Notes under the pieces: model-generated | Database searches by the model: none | Seen by the model: the letters and a program-made list of their open reading frames with translations, nothing else | What the model was told of the DNA's origin: nothing | Source of the DNA: Paenibacillus sp. N3.4 | Lineage (GTDB): Bacteria; Bacillota; Bacilli; Paenibacillales; NBRC-103111 | Reading direction: 5' to 3' | Assembly: GCF_008017805.1 (NCBI RefSeq) | Contig: NZ_VRTT01000024.1 | Span: 1 to 64,000, forward strand | Length of the DNA: 64,000 nt | Shown: positions 35,773 to 44,363 of the stretch, one piece after another | How the letters are laid out: every line of letters starts with the position of its first letter | Position numbering within the stretch: position 1 is the first letter of the stretch | Translations under genes and position numbers: made by a program

Positions 35773-37473
35773 ATGATTCCAAAGTTTCGTTCTTCCTTTT
35801 ACCGACGCATCCAGATATCGTTTCTCCTGCTAATTTTGCTGCCGACGGTGTTGGTATCTTTCTATAATTATTCAACGACGAACCGCGATGTCAAAGAAAA
35901 AATGACGCTTAGCAATGAATCGGTGCTTGCAGTCATGGGCAAGGATTTAAATAAAATGATTGATGATCTGACCTTTGCCTCTAACTTTTTCGTGCAGGAT
36001 ACGAATGTAAGGCTGCAGCTGCGCAGCTTTGCCGATGTCAAGGCGATTGATACCTTCGCGAAGTTGAACGATTACCAGAAGATCAAAGATTTCTTTAGTC
36101 TCATTACGGCTAAAACGATGAATCGAGATATCATTATGTATCTAGCGAACCGATCGGATTTTATTGTGCAATCTGCGGATAGCTATGAGCCAAGCGATAT
36201 TATCTATGACTGGAATCAGGTTAAGCCTCGTGTTGATGTGGACAAACCCAAATTCATCCAGTGGCTTGGTTTGGTGAATGGAAGCGGCAAACAGGGGCGT
36301 ATTTATTATATGTCTCGCGTCCTGCGTGACTCGGATGATAATGCCCTGCTAGCTACCCTTCTGATTGGTATACCTGAGACGTATTTCGATCAGTTTTTTG
36401 GGCAAGCGCCTTCAGGAAACTTGAGCTTATTTGATGTAAATGGGCAAAGCATCGCGGGAAATACCCATATTCCGTATGAGCGCAAGGAGTCAGATCGTCG
36501 TAATATCCGCAGTGAGCTAATGATTGATAAGGCGGGCTGGAAGCTCGTCTATGAGACACCGAGTTCCCAAGTAACGGGGCAGATTTCACGCACGTTTTAT
36601 ATCTCGCTAATCATTATTTTGCCTTTTTTTATTTTGTTTTGGATGATCTCCTTTTTCATCGCTCAGCGATTATATCGCCCTGTGAGACTGCTGCAGCGAG
36701 GTGCGCGGCAGTTCGGCGAAGGCAATCGTTCGCTGCGTTTTCAAGTGGAGGGCAGAGACGAAATGGCGGAGCTCGGTCAAACGCTGAATGTAATGCTGGA
36801 TCAGATCAATGAGCTCATAAGCGGTATTGAGCAGGAGCAAGAGCAGAAGCGGGTGATGGAGCTGCAGGCACTATTTGCCCAAATCCGTCCGCATTTTCTG
36901 CTGAATACGCTGAATTCGATCAAATGCAATCTCAGTTTGGCTGAGGATGCTGTGCATAGCGGGCAGATCGATTCACTGATGAGTATGCTGCGAGCTTATA
37001 TGCGCATTCATGAACCGGCTACCTTGGAAAGCGAGTGTAGGCTGCTTGTTCATTATGTGGATATTATGAAAATGCGCAGTGATCTGCCGGTGGAGCTGGA
37101 TATCTCGATAGCTGATGAAGTTGCTAGCATTGAAGTTCCAAAGCTGCTGCTGCAGCCTATTGTGGAGAATGCTATCGTGCACGGCTTGGCGGATTCAGAA
37201 ACGGAACCGAGAATTACGCTTGAGGCGTGCGAGAGGAATGGCATGCTGGAAATCAGTGTGCAGGATAACGGCAAGGGCATCACGCCTTCCAGACTGCAAG
37301 AATTAAATGAACTTTTGGAACAAGGCAATGGTGAACCCCAAGCTTCGTACAAAAGAATCGGGCTTCTGAATGTTATGCAAAGGCTGCAGCTAACTTATGG
37401 CCCCTCTGCCAAGATACGTTTAGAAAACAATAAGGAACAAGGAACATTGGTGCTCCTTCGAATTCCGCTGTAA
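35773..37473 (+). CDS. YesM-type sensor histidine kinase
   Basis: Starts MIPKFRSSFYRRIQISFLLL with AAGGAGAGG upstream. TM1 about residues 14-34, an outside domain to about 275, TM2, HAMP, then LQALFAQIRPHFLLNTLNSIK (His box of the PHFLxN type), PIVENAIVHGLADSE and NGKGITP of the ATPase. It forms the sensor for the second sugar cluster with the next gene. Confidence 0.92.
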   Translation: MIPKFRSSFYRRIQISFLLLILLPTVLVSFYNYSTTNRDVKEKMTLSNESVLAVMGKDLNKMIDDLTFASNFFVQDTNVRLQLRSFADVKAIDTFAKLNDYQKIKDFFSLITAKTMNRDIIMYLANRSDFIVQSADSYEPSDIIYDWNQVKPRVDVDKPKFIQWLGLVNGSGKQGRIYYMSRVLRDSDDNALLATLLIGIPETYFDQFFGQAPSGNLSLFDVNGQSIAGNTHIPYERKESDRRNIRSELMIDKAGWKLVYETPSSQVTGQISRTFYISLIIILPFFILFWMISFFIAQRLYRPVRLLQRGARQFGEGNRSLRFQVEGRDEMAELGQTLNVMLDQINELISGIEQEQEQKRVMELQALFAQIRPHFLLNTLNSIKCNLSLAEDAVHSGQIDSLMSMLRAYMRIHEPATLESECRLLVHYVDIMKMRSDLPVELDISIADEVASIEVPKLLLQPIVENAIVHGLADSETEPRITLEACERNGMLEISVQDNGKGITPSRLQELNELLEQGNGEPQASYKRIGLLNVMQRLQLTYGPSAKIRLENNKEQGTLVLLRIPL

Positions 37474-37536
37474 TGAAGGCAGCTAAGGTAGAAATGTGTG
37501 TCATTCAGCATGAAGAAGCAGATTGGAGGAATTCGC

Positions 37537-39105
37537 ATGTTCAAGGTTCTGCTTGTCGATGATGATGTGCCAATGATGAAATACGTAACCAAGCTAATCG
37601 ATTGGGATTCACTTCAGCTGACATTAAGCGGGTCAGCGTCATCTGGCGTTAAAGCGCTGGCTTTGTTTCGCGAGCATGAGCCTGACTTGGTCATCACGGA
37701 TATTGGCATGCCACAGATGGATGGTATTGAACTAGCCGCAGAACTGCAAAAAATAAAACCAGATGTCAAAATCATATTCTTGACCTGCCACGAAGAATTT
37801 CACTACGCACGTAAAGCCGTGCAGTTGTCAGCCGAAGACTATCTGATTAAAGATGAGCTGACAGCGCAGCAATTGGATACCGTATTAAAGAAGAGTGTTC
37901 ATATGCTGACGACGGATAAGGAAAGATTCCAAGAGCTGGCGTACAAACAGGATATTCTAAAAAATAAGGAGATTTGGTTAGCGCAATTTTGGGAGCAATT
38001 GCTGGCGGGTGCGTCCAATGAGTCCATTCAGAATCAGGGAGAACGCCTAGGGATTGCTTGGAAGCAGCCACATTTCATGCTGGCCATCGGTGATCTCCAG
38101 TTCGAATCCTTTCCACAGAAGTATCGTTATGCTGATATGCCATTGCTGTTATATGCGATTACAAATATTGCACAGGAGCTTCCTTTGGAGGGTTTCTCGA
38201 TGACGACAATCGCAGATAAGGAGATGCGGCTTGTGTGTATTGTGAATTTTCAGCATGATCTCAGTCGAAATGCGATGGAAGCCTTCGGTAAACACATGAC
38301 CTTGCTTCAGCATAAAATCATGGAATACTTGAAAATGAAAATAACATTTTGTTTCAGTGCTCCATTCAAGGGAGTTGAACATATTCATCTGCAGTACGGT
38401 TCTCTTAAGCAGAGAGAACGTTCCGTGTTCTATGGAAAAAATTCTGGCGCAGAGAATCAAACGGCTGATCATAAGCTGTGGAACTCGGATGTTATGGGTA
38501 TGCTTGGCGGGGATTGGCAGCGGCTTGAGGAAGCGGCGCAAAATGGGGAACACAGCTTGACGATGGACACCTTGGAGGCGCTTTGCATGAAAGCCGAGAC
38601 TTCTAGACTTGATCCCGCCGAACTCCTGCTCAAAAGCTCGCAATGGATGCGGCTTCTGGAGCTGCGGTTTAATCAACCGAATGATGATACGTTTCATCGG
38701 TGCTTGCTAAGCTGCAGCAGCTGGATTCAGGCGAAAGAACTTCTTCGGCAGAGAGTTCATCTGCTGCTGGGCAGCAGAGCAGATGCATGGATTGAGAAGA
38801 AGCCAAAGCTTCAGCTCATCGATCAATACATTTCGGATCACTTGTCAGAAAATATTTCGTTAGTGGATATTGCCAATTATTTATTTCTGAATCCAAGTTA
38901 TTTCTCTAGATACTTTAAACAAGAATCCGGTCTTAATTTCACAGATTACATGCACCGCTACAAAATGAAAATGGCCTGTAAGCTGCTGAAAGAAAAACAG
39001 TACAGCACGGAAATGATTGCGCTAAAGCTGGGCTACATGGAGCGGACGTATTTCTCGAAGGTGTTTAAGAAGTACGTTGGCGTAAGCCCGAAGGATTACC
39101 GTTAG
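37537..39105 (+). CDS. YesN-type response regulator (REC-AraC)
   Basis: Starts MFKVLLVDDDVPMMKYVTKL with TTGGAGG upstream (the longer frame from 37498 lacks a site). Phospho-Asp in LVITDIGMPQMDGIEL; Lys region YLIKDELTAQQ. The AraC HTH is at the end (YLFLNPSYFSRYFKQESGL ... LGYMERTYFSKVFKKYVGVSPKDYR). It should activate the preceding transport genes in response to the kinase. Confidence 0.92.
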   Translation: MFKVLLVDDDVPMMKYVTKLIDWDSLQLTLSGSASSGVKALALFREHEPDLVITDIGMPQMDGIELAAELQKIKPDVKIIFLTCHEEFHYARKAVQLSAEDYLIKDELTAQQLDTVLKKSVHMLTTDKERFQELAYKQDILKNKEIWLAQFWEQLLAGASNESIQNQGERLGIAWKQPHFMLAIGDLQFESFPQKYRYADMPLLLYAITNIAQELPLEGFSMTTIADKEMRLVCIVNFQHDLSRNAMEAFGKHMTLLQHKIMEYLKMKITFCFSAPFKGVEHIHLQYGSLKQRERSVFYGKNSGAENQTADHKLWNSDVMGMLGGDWQRLEEAAQNGEHSLTMDTLEALCMKAETSRLDPAELLLKSSQWMRLLELRFNQPNDDTFHRCLLSCSSWIQAKELLRQRVHLLLGSRADAWIEKKPKLQLIDQYISDHLSENISLVDIANYLFLNPSYFSRYFKQESGLNFTDYMHRYKMKMACKLLKEKQYSTEMIALKLGYMERTYFSKVFKKYVGVSPKDYR

Positions 39106-39127
39106 CAGGAAGCAATGAAAGAAGTGG

Positions 39128-39162
39128 GGGTTGCGCAGCTTGTTTGCGCAATCCTTATTTTT
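39128..39162 (+). terminator. Terminator after second sugar cluster
   Basis: GGTTGCGCA and TGCGCAATCC form the stem, followed by TTATTTTTT. Confidence 0.8.
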
Positions 39163-39269
39163 TGAGTTGTTGTGAGATTAGGTTGCAGTTTATGTGATAG
39201 GTTGACTTGCCATGCTTTTCTTTTACTGTGAAGCCCTGTGCCAGAACAGTCTTTTATGAGGTTGCCTTT

Positions 39270-39345
39270 TTCAGCCAATTTTCAGAAACTTCTCAACTAA
39301 CCTTCAGTTCATACTCAGATGGATTTCAGGTTAAGGGCCTATACT
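39270..39345 (+). promoter_or_regulatory. TTCAG 11-bp array D with -10 for secreted repeat protein
   Basis: Six boxes start at 39270 (TTCAG), 39281 (TTCAG), 39292 (CTCAA), 39303 (TTCAG), 39314 (CTCAG) and 39325 (TTCAG), all exactly 11 bp apart. TATACT at 39340-39345 begins 15 bp after the last box. Confidence 0.8.
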
Positions 39346-39395
39346 AGGTTTTGTAAGGGACAAACAAATAAAAAAGGAAAAGGTGGAAACAAATT

Positions 39396-40505
39396 ATGAA
39401 AAACATCGGCAGAAAAATTCTTACTGGTTCATTGGTAGCTTCTTTTGTACTCGGAGTTGGTTTTGTTGGAGCCTTACATAATCAGGCATTTGCAGATACA
39501 GTATCGACCAATTCAACAAGCGCAGCGACTCAAAAACATGATGGCAAAGGTCGCGGAGACTTCGGAAATCGTGGCGGTTTCGGCGGCGGTAATGTAGTGG
39601 CAGAAACCGCAACGATTCTGAGTGTTGATCAAAGCGCAGTTGAAGAAGCCTTGAAAGCGAACAAGACGTTGGCAGCCTTCGCTGAAGAAAAAGGTGTGAG
39701 CAAAGCGGACTTTTTGCAAAAGCTGATTGATGCGGAAACAGCAACGATTACCGCTAATGTAACAGCAGGCAAAATTACGCAAGAGCAAGCGGACAAGGTA
39801 ATCAAAAATTTGACAGAGCAGTTGTCCAAACGTATCGAAAGTACAGGAAATAAAGGTGCAGGACCGGGAAGAGAAGGCCAATTCCCAGGCGGTGGCAAAG
39901 GCGATAAAGGCTTTAGAGGCGGGAATCTTGTAGACCAAACAGCAACAATACTTGGCGTTGAGAAGAGTGTCGTTCAAGATGCGCAAAAAGCTGGTAAAAC
40001 GTTAGCGGCATTTGCTCTGGAGAAAGGGCTGGCTGAAGCAGATTATGTACAGAAGCTAGTTGCAGCTGAGACAACATCCATTAACGCTGAAGTGACAGCG
40101 GGCAATCTTACGCAAGCGCAAGCAGATAAAATGTTGACCGGTTTGTCTGATAGATTAACCAAACAAGTGGAAAGCACTCGACCTGAGGGAGGTTTTGAAG
40201 GAAGAGGAGGACGTGGCGGTTTTGGTGGTTTCGGTGGACAATTTGGGAACTCGGATGTACTGACGACCCTTCTGGGCGTAACGCAGGATGAGCTGAGAAC
40301 ACAGCTTGAAGCTGGTAAGTCGATCGTGGATATCGCATCGGCGAAAGGGATTAGTGAAGATGATCTTATCAGTAAAATCAAAGATAGCATGACCGATTCC
40401 ATCAAAAAGCATGTTGAACAAAAGGGTACTGACCATCAGCGTCCTGGCCGTGGAACTTTCGGCAAAGCTCCAGCTGATGCAACTGCACCAGCAGCAACAA
40501 ACTAA
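39396..40505 (+). CDS. Secreted protein with three tandem repeats and Gly-rich linkers
   Basis: 369 residues. A signal peptide (KNIGRKILTGSLVASFVLGV, cleavage near AFADT) is followed by two full copies and one shorter copy of a helical unit of about 70 residues: VAETATILSVDQSAVEEALK, LVDQTATILGVEKSVVQDAQ and DVLTTLLGVTQDELRTQLEA. Each continues as GKTLAAFAEEKG-type and 'AGKITQEQADKV' segments. Linkers are Gly/Phe/Arg-rich (GGFGGGN, GGRGGFGGFGGQFG). The repeat resembles small exported YckD/DUF2680-like domains, but the family is not certain. AAAGG lies upstream. Its array promoter places it in the TTCAG regulon. Confidence 0.85.
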   Translation: MKNIGRKILTGSLVASFVLGVGFVGALHNQAFADTVSTNSTSAATQKHDGKGRGDFGNRGGFGGGNVVAETATILSVDQSAVEEALKANKTLAAFAEEKGVSKADFLQKLIDAETATITANVTAGKITQEQADKVIKNLTEQLSKRIESTGNKGAGPGREGQFPGGGKGDKGFRGGNLVDQTATILGVEKSVVQDAQKAGKTLAAFALEKGLAEADYVQKLVAAETTSINAEVTAGNLTQAQADKMLTGLSDRLTKQVESTRPEGGFEGRGGRGGFGGFGGQFGNSDVLTTLLGVTQDELRTQLEAGKSIVDIASAKGISEDDLISKIKDSMTDSIKKHVEQKGTDHQRPGRGTFGKAPADATAPAATN

Positions 40506-40512
40506 TACAGAG

Positions 40513-40543
40513 AAGCTGCTCGCTAATGCGGGCAGCTTTTTTT
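40513..40543 (+). terminator. Terminator after secreted repeat protein
   Basis: AAGCTGC (40513-40519) and GCAGCTT (40532-40538) form the stem, with TTTTTTT. Confidence 0.85.
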
Positions 40544-40584
40544 AGTCTATACGGGCCAATCGGGGTAACCGAGAAAGTCCCGTT

Positions 40585-40660
40585 TTCAGCAAACGTTCAG
40601 CTTGTGTTCAACTTACTTTCAGCCTACATTCAGACCTGTTTCAGCCTTTCCCCTTAAACT
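40585..40660 (+). promoter_or_regulatory. TTCAG 11-bp array E with -10 for efflux operon
   Basis: Six boxes start at 40585, 40596, 40607 (TTCAA), 40618, 40629 and 40640, the other five being exact TTCAG, with no deviation from 11 bp. TAAACT at 40655-40660 begins 15 bp after the last box. This is the most regular array in the window. Confidence 0.82.
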
Positions 40661-40726
40661 GATTTTATAAGGTTGTTGATAACTAAGGCGTTCGATGTCT
40701 TAGGAACTTGGAGAGGGGTATTAAGG

Positions 40727-42409
40727 ATGAAATTTGGCCGGAAGAAGAAATGGATCATTGTGGTTTTGGCTGCGTTGTTATGTGGAGCGGGAACTTACTA
40801 CTACTTACATAATAAAGCGAAGCCGACAACTGCAGCAACACAACAAACGGTAATGAAAGTGGCAAAAGGGGCAATATCCTCCACAGTCTCGGGTACCTCT
40901 CAGTTAGATGCTAAGGATAAACAAAATATTGTCATTCCGGTAGATAGCATTATTAAAACCATGAATTTAACACAAAACATGGCCGTTAAGAAAGGCGACG
41001 TGCTTGTAGAACTTTCGGTGCCTTCAACCGAGACCAACCTTAAAGAAGCACAAGTTAGTGTGCAGCAGTCAGAGAAAGAGCTGGCTGAACTCCAAAATCA
41101 ACAAAATCATATGAGCATATCTGCTTCTATGTCCGGGAAGCTAATGTTACCCTCCAATCTGGATGTAGGCAGCCAAGTAACTAAAACAACGAAAATTGGT
41201 ACGATTTCAGATACGACACAATATAAAGTAAAGCTGCCATTTTCTTTACAAGAAGCTGTGCAATTGAAAAAAGGGGACCCTGTAGAGTTGAGTGTTGATG
41301 GGTATTTATTATCCAAAGTAGGGTCTGTTGACACGATTGGTCGCGAAATCAAAGCAGATGCTAATGGCAATAAGGTTGTCACGGTGGATGTTCTGGTGGA
41401 CAACGACGGCACACTCTCAGCAGGGCTGAAAGTGAAAGGAAGCATTAGCAGCGGAGGCAGCAAGATCGACTCATCCGAGCAAGTAGCGCTTGAATATGTG
41501 CGTACCGCCCCGATCTTCTCAGATGCAGTCGGAACGATTAAGAGCATGAAGTTCAAAGACGGAGATACGGTTAAACAAGGCGACCTGATTGCGACGCTGT
41601 TCAATGACGATTTGCAGAACAATATTATCAGCAAGCAAGCTTCCATTGACAGTCAGAAAATTAAAGTAAATGACGCTCAGCAAAAGGTGGACCAATTAGT
41701 CATCAAAGCGCCGTTTGATGGTGTGTTCTCTGCCGACTTTGCAAACAGCAAGAACAATGTGCTTCGCAATTATCCGGCAGGCGCCCAAATTAATGCGAAT
41801 ACGACACTAGGCGCTGTGGCTAGTCTAAGCACCATGCAGCTGGCAATTGCCGTAGATGAACTGGATCTGACCAGCGTCAAGGTTGGACAGAAGGTCACGG
41901 TGAAGGTGGATGCCATCTCGGGGAAAACCTTCCAAGGCGAAGTCACCTCGGTTTCCAATGTAGGAACAACCACTAACGGCGTTACGACGTATGATGCGGT
42001 CGTTGCCATTCCGAATACAACGGCAAATGATTTGAAATATGCGATGACAGCAACCGCTGAAATCTACATTCAAGATAAGAAGGATATTCTGGTCATACCT
42101 CTGCAAGTGATTACTACGGCGAAAGGCAAAACAACCGTTACGGTGAAAAAAGCAGACGGCACGACGGAGGATCGGGAAATTCAGATCGGGATTAAGAGTA
42201 AAACATTAGTAGAGGTTGTAAATGGTTTGAAAGAAGGCGAAGAAGTGGTGGCGCCGGTTAGAAGAACGACGACCAATCAGCAAATGGGAGGATTCCCAGG
42301 AGGTGGAGAACCACCTGCAGGCGGCTTCGGAGGTGGTAACTTCGGAGGCGGCAATTTTGGCGGAGGTAATGGAGGTAACGGAGGCACCAGAGGGACAACC
42401 ACGCGTTAA
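40727..42409 (+). CDS. MacA-like efflux adaptor (HlyD/RND membrane-fusion family)
   Basis: Starts MKFGRKKKWIIVVLAALLCG with GGAGAGGGG upstream. One N-terminal membrane anchor, a beta-barrel/lipoyl half (SSTVSGTSQLDAKDKQN), a coiled coil (LKEAQVSVQQSEKELAELQ), a second lipoyl-like segment (YVRTAPIFSDAVGTIKSMKF), then IKAPFDGVFSADFANSKNN and a C-terminal domain. The last 40 residues are Gly/Phe/Asn-rich (GGNFGGGNFGGGNGG). The duplicated lipoyl segment makes it longer (561 residues) than simple MacA. It should link the pump to the wall side of the membrane. Confidence 0.88.
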   Translation: MKFGRKKKWIIVVLAALLCGAGTYYYLHNKAKPTTAATQQTVMKVAKGAISSTVSGTSQLDAKDKQNIVIPVDSIIKTMNLTQNMAVKKGDVLVELSVPSTETNLKEAQVSVQQSEKELAELQNQQNHMSISASMSGKLMLPSNLDVGSQVTKTTKIGTISDTTQYKVKLPFSLQEAVQLKKGDPVELSVDGYLLSKVGSVDTIGREIKADANGNKVVTVDVLVDNDGTLSAGLKVKGSISSGGSKIDSSEQVALEYVRTAPIFSDAVGTIKSMKFKDGDTVKQGDLIATLFNDDLQNNIISKQASIDSQKIKVNDAQQKVDQLVIKAPFDGVFSADFANSKNNVLRNYPAGAQINANTTLGAVASLSTMQLAIAVDELDLTSVKVGQKVTVKVDAISGKTFQGEVTSVSNVGTTTNGVTTYDAVVAIPNTTANDLKYAMTATAEIYIQDKKDILVIPLQVITTAKGKTTVTVKKADGTTEDREIQIGIKSKTLVEVVNGLKEGEEVVAPVRRTTTNQQMGGFPGGGEPPAGGFGGGNFGGGNFGGGNGGNGGTRGTTTR

Positions 42410-42447
42410 CATTCAAGTTATCAGCTCTTTGGAAAGGAGCCATTGGG

Positions 42448-43166
42448 ATGAATATTATCGAACTGAATGAGGTTACAAAGAGCTACAACCGAGGTGAAGA
42501 GGAGCTGCAGATTCTCAAAGGCATAACGCTGCATATTGCACAAGGCGATTTTGTAGCGATTATCGGACCCAGTGGATCGGGAAAATCAACGCTGATGAAT
42601 ACGATTGGCTTGTTAGATACCCCAACTACAGGAACATACACCTTAGATGGTGTTGCTACGGAAAAGATGTCCGATAACGGATTGCCGAGCTGCGTAATCG
42701 AAAAATCGGTTTTATTTTTCAACAATTCAATCTGCTTCCCCGTCTCACAGCCACAGAGAATGTGGAGCTGCCGATGATTTATGCGGGTATACCGCCGAAG
42801 CAGCGCAAAGAACGAGCGCAGATGATGCTGGAGAAACTCGGCATGGGTGAGCGCGGACATCACAAGCCGAGCGAGTTATCCGGTGGACAGCAGCAGCGTG
42901 TGGCGATCTCGAGAGCTTTGGCCATTTCTCCATCCTTGATTCTGGCGGATGAACCGACCGGAGCCCTTGATTCGAAAACGGGCATTGAGGTGCTTGAGTT
43001 AATCAAAGAGCTTAACGAGCAAGGGAATACCATCGTATTGATTACCCATGATAATCATATTGCAGATAATGCCAAACGCGTTGTTACGCTTCGCGATGGA
43101 CTGATTATTAAAGATCAGCGCAATGAGTCTGTGCGCATTCAGCAGGCCCAGGAGGCATTTTCATGA
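42448..43166 (+). CDS. MacB-type ABC ATPase (LolD-like), frameshifted
   Basis: N-terminal part INGLDTPTTG-like with Walker A IGPSGSGKSTLMNTIGLLD; C-terminal part with signature KPSELSGGQQQRVAISRAL, Walker B LILADEPTGALDSKTG and the switch His in VLITHDNHIADNA. The two parts are in different frames. The expected join is SDNGLAELRNRKIGFIFQQFNLLPR, restored by one G at 42684. AAAGGAG precedes the ATG and the stop overlaps the permease start (ATGA). Otherwise a standard 239-residue ATPase for the next gene. Confidence 0.85.
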
Positions 43167-44341
43167 GAATATGGGAACTGTTTCAAATGGCGATGGCGAC
43201 GATTCGTTCGAATCCGCTTCGGACTATACTTACGATGCTGGGCGTGATTATCGGAGTTGCCTCTGTGATTACGCTGGTGTCCATAGGACAAGGAACAACG
43301 AAAGCAATCGAAAAGCAGTATGAGGGATTGGGAACGAATTTGCTGACCATTAATCTGATGGGAAACGGCCGTGCGACAGAGCTAAAATACGATGAGATTA
43401 TGCAGTTGGAAGGAACAGCAGGGATCAGTGCAATTGCTCCGTCGATGACCAAAAACAGCACAAGCATTAAGTATGGTCGCACAACGCAGACATACAATGT
43501 GATTGGGACGAATGATCGGTACCTGACCATGCAAAAGGGTGAAATGGGCAGCGGCCGTTTCATTGCGCAAGCCGATCTTGACTATCGCAACCACGTTGTT
43601 GTCTTAGGCAGCGAGGTAGCCAAAACATTTTTCGGCACCCAAGATCCGCTAGATGAAGAAATTAACGTCAACGGCTATGTGTACACCATTATCGGCGTGC
43701 TGAAGAGCAAGGGTTCTAATACGACCGGAACATCGATCGACAGCTCAGTGATTGTGCCTTTGCCGACGATGAGCAGAGACTTTAAGCTAGGTACGATACG
43801 AAGTGCTTCCGTTGAAGCCGCATCCGGTAATGATGTAGCCCGTGTTCAAAAAGTATTGGAAGCTTATTTGGCTAACAAATTCAAAAGCACGTCAGGCTAC
43901 AACATTTTTAATTCAGCGGAATTAATCAGCGCCAGAACGGCAGCCTCTAGCTCACTCACCAGTCAACTAGTTGCTGTAGCTGCGATATCCCTCCTTGTAG
44001 GCGGGATCGGGATTATGAATATTATGCTGGTCACCGTTAGCGAACGAACGAGAGAAATTGGGATTCGGAAATCCATTGGTGCGAAGCGGCGCAACATTTT
44101 GCTGCAATTCTTGGTAGAAGCAACCTTAATCAGCGGTTTTGGCGGATTTATCGGACTTGTTCTAGGTATTGCTTTATCACTGGCATGGCCTTACATCAAT
44201 CCCAGTCAAGCCACCAGTCTTTCACTTAGTGTAGGCTTGTATGCTTTCTTATTCTCGGCGCTCGTAGGCGTTGTCTTCGGTCTCTATCCAGCGAACAAAG
44301 CTTCCAAATTAAAACCAATTGACGCACTGCGTTATGACTAA
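43163..44341 (+). CDS. MacB-type ABC permease (MacB_PCD/FtsX fold)
   Basis: 392 residues: an N-terminal membrane helix (NPLRTILTMLGVIIGVASVI), a long outside domain (about residues 45-265), then three C-terminal helices beginning LVAVAAISLLVGGIGIMNIM and the VSERTREIGIRKSIGAKRRNI motif. It forms the pump with the preceding ATPase and MacA-like adaptor. Related Gram-positive systems export peptides or resist antimicrobial peptides; the substrate here is not evident. Confidence 0.93.
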   Translation: MRIWELFQMAMATIRSNPLRTILTMLGVIIGVASVITLVSIGQGTTKAIEKQYEGLGTNLLTINLMGNGRATELKYDEIMQLEGTAGISAIAPSMTKNSTSIKYGRTTQTYNVIGTNDRYLTMQKGEMGSGRFIAQADLDYRNHVVVLGSEVAKTFFGTQDPLDEEINVNGYVYTIIGVLKSKGSNTTGTSIDSSVIVPLPTMSRDFKLGTIRSASVEAASGNDVARVQKVLEAYLANKFKSTSGYNIFNSAELISARTAASSSLTSQLVAVAAISLLVGGIGIMNIMLVTVSERTREIGIRKSIGAKRRNILLQFLVEATLISGFGGFIGLVLGIALSLAWPYINPSQATSLSLSVGLYAFLFSALVGVVFGLYPANKASKLKPIDALRYD

Positions 44342-44363
44342 AGACTCAGGAGGTACTAAACCC

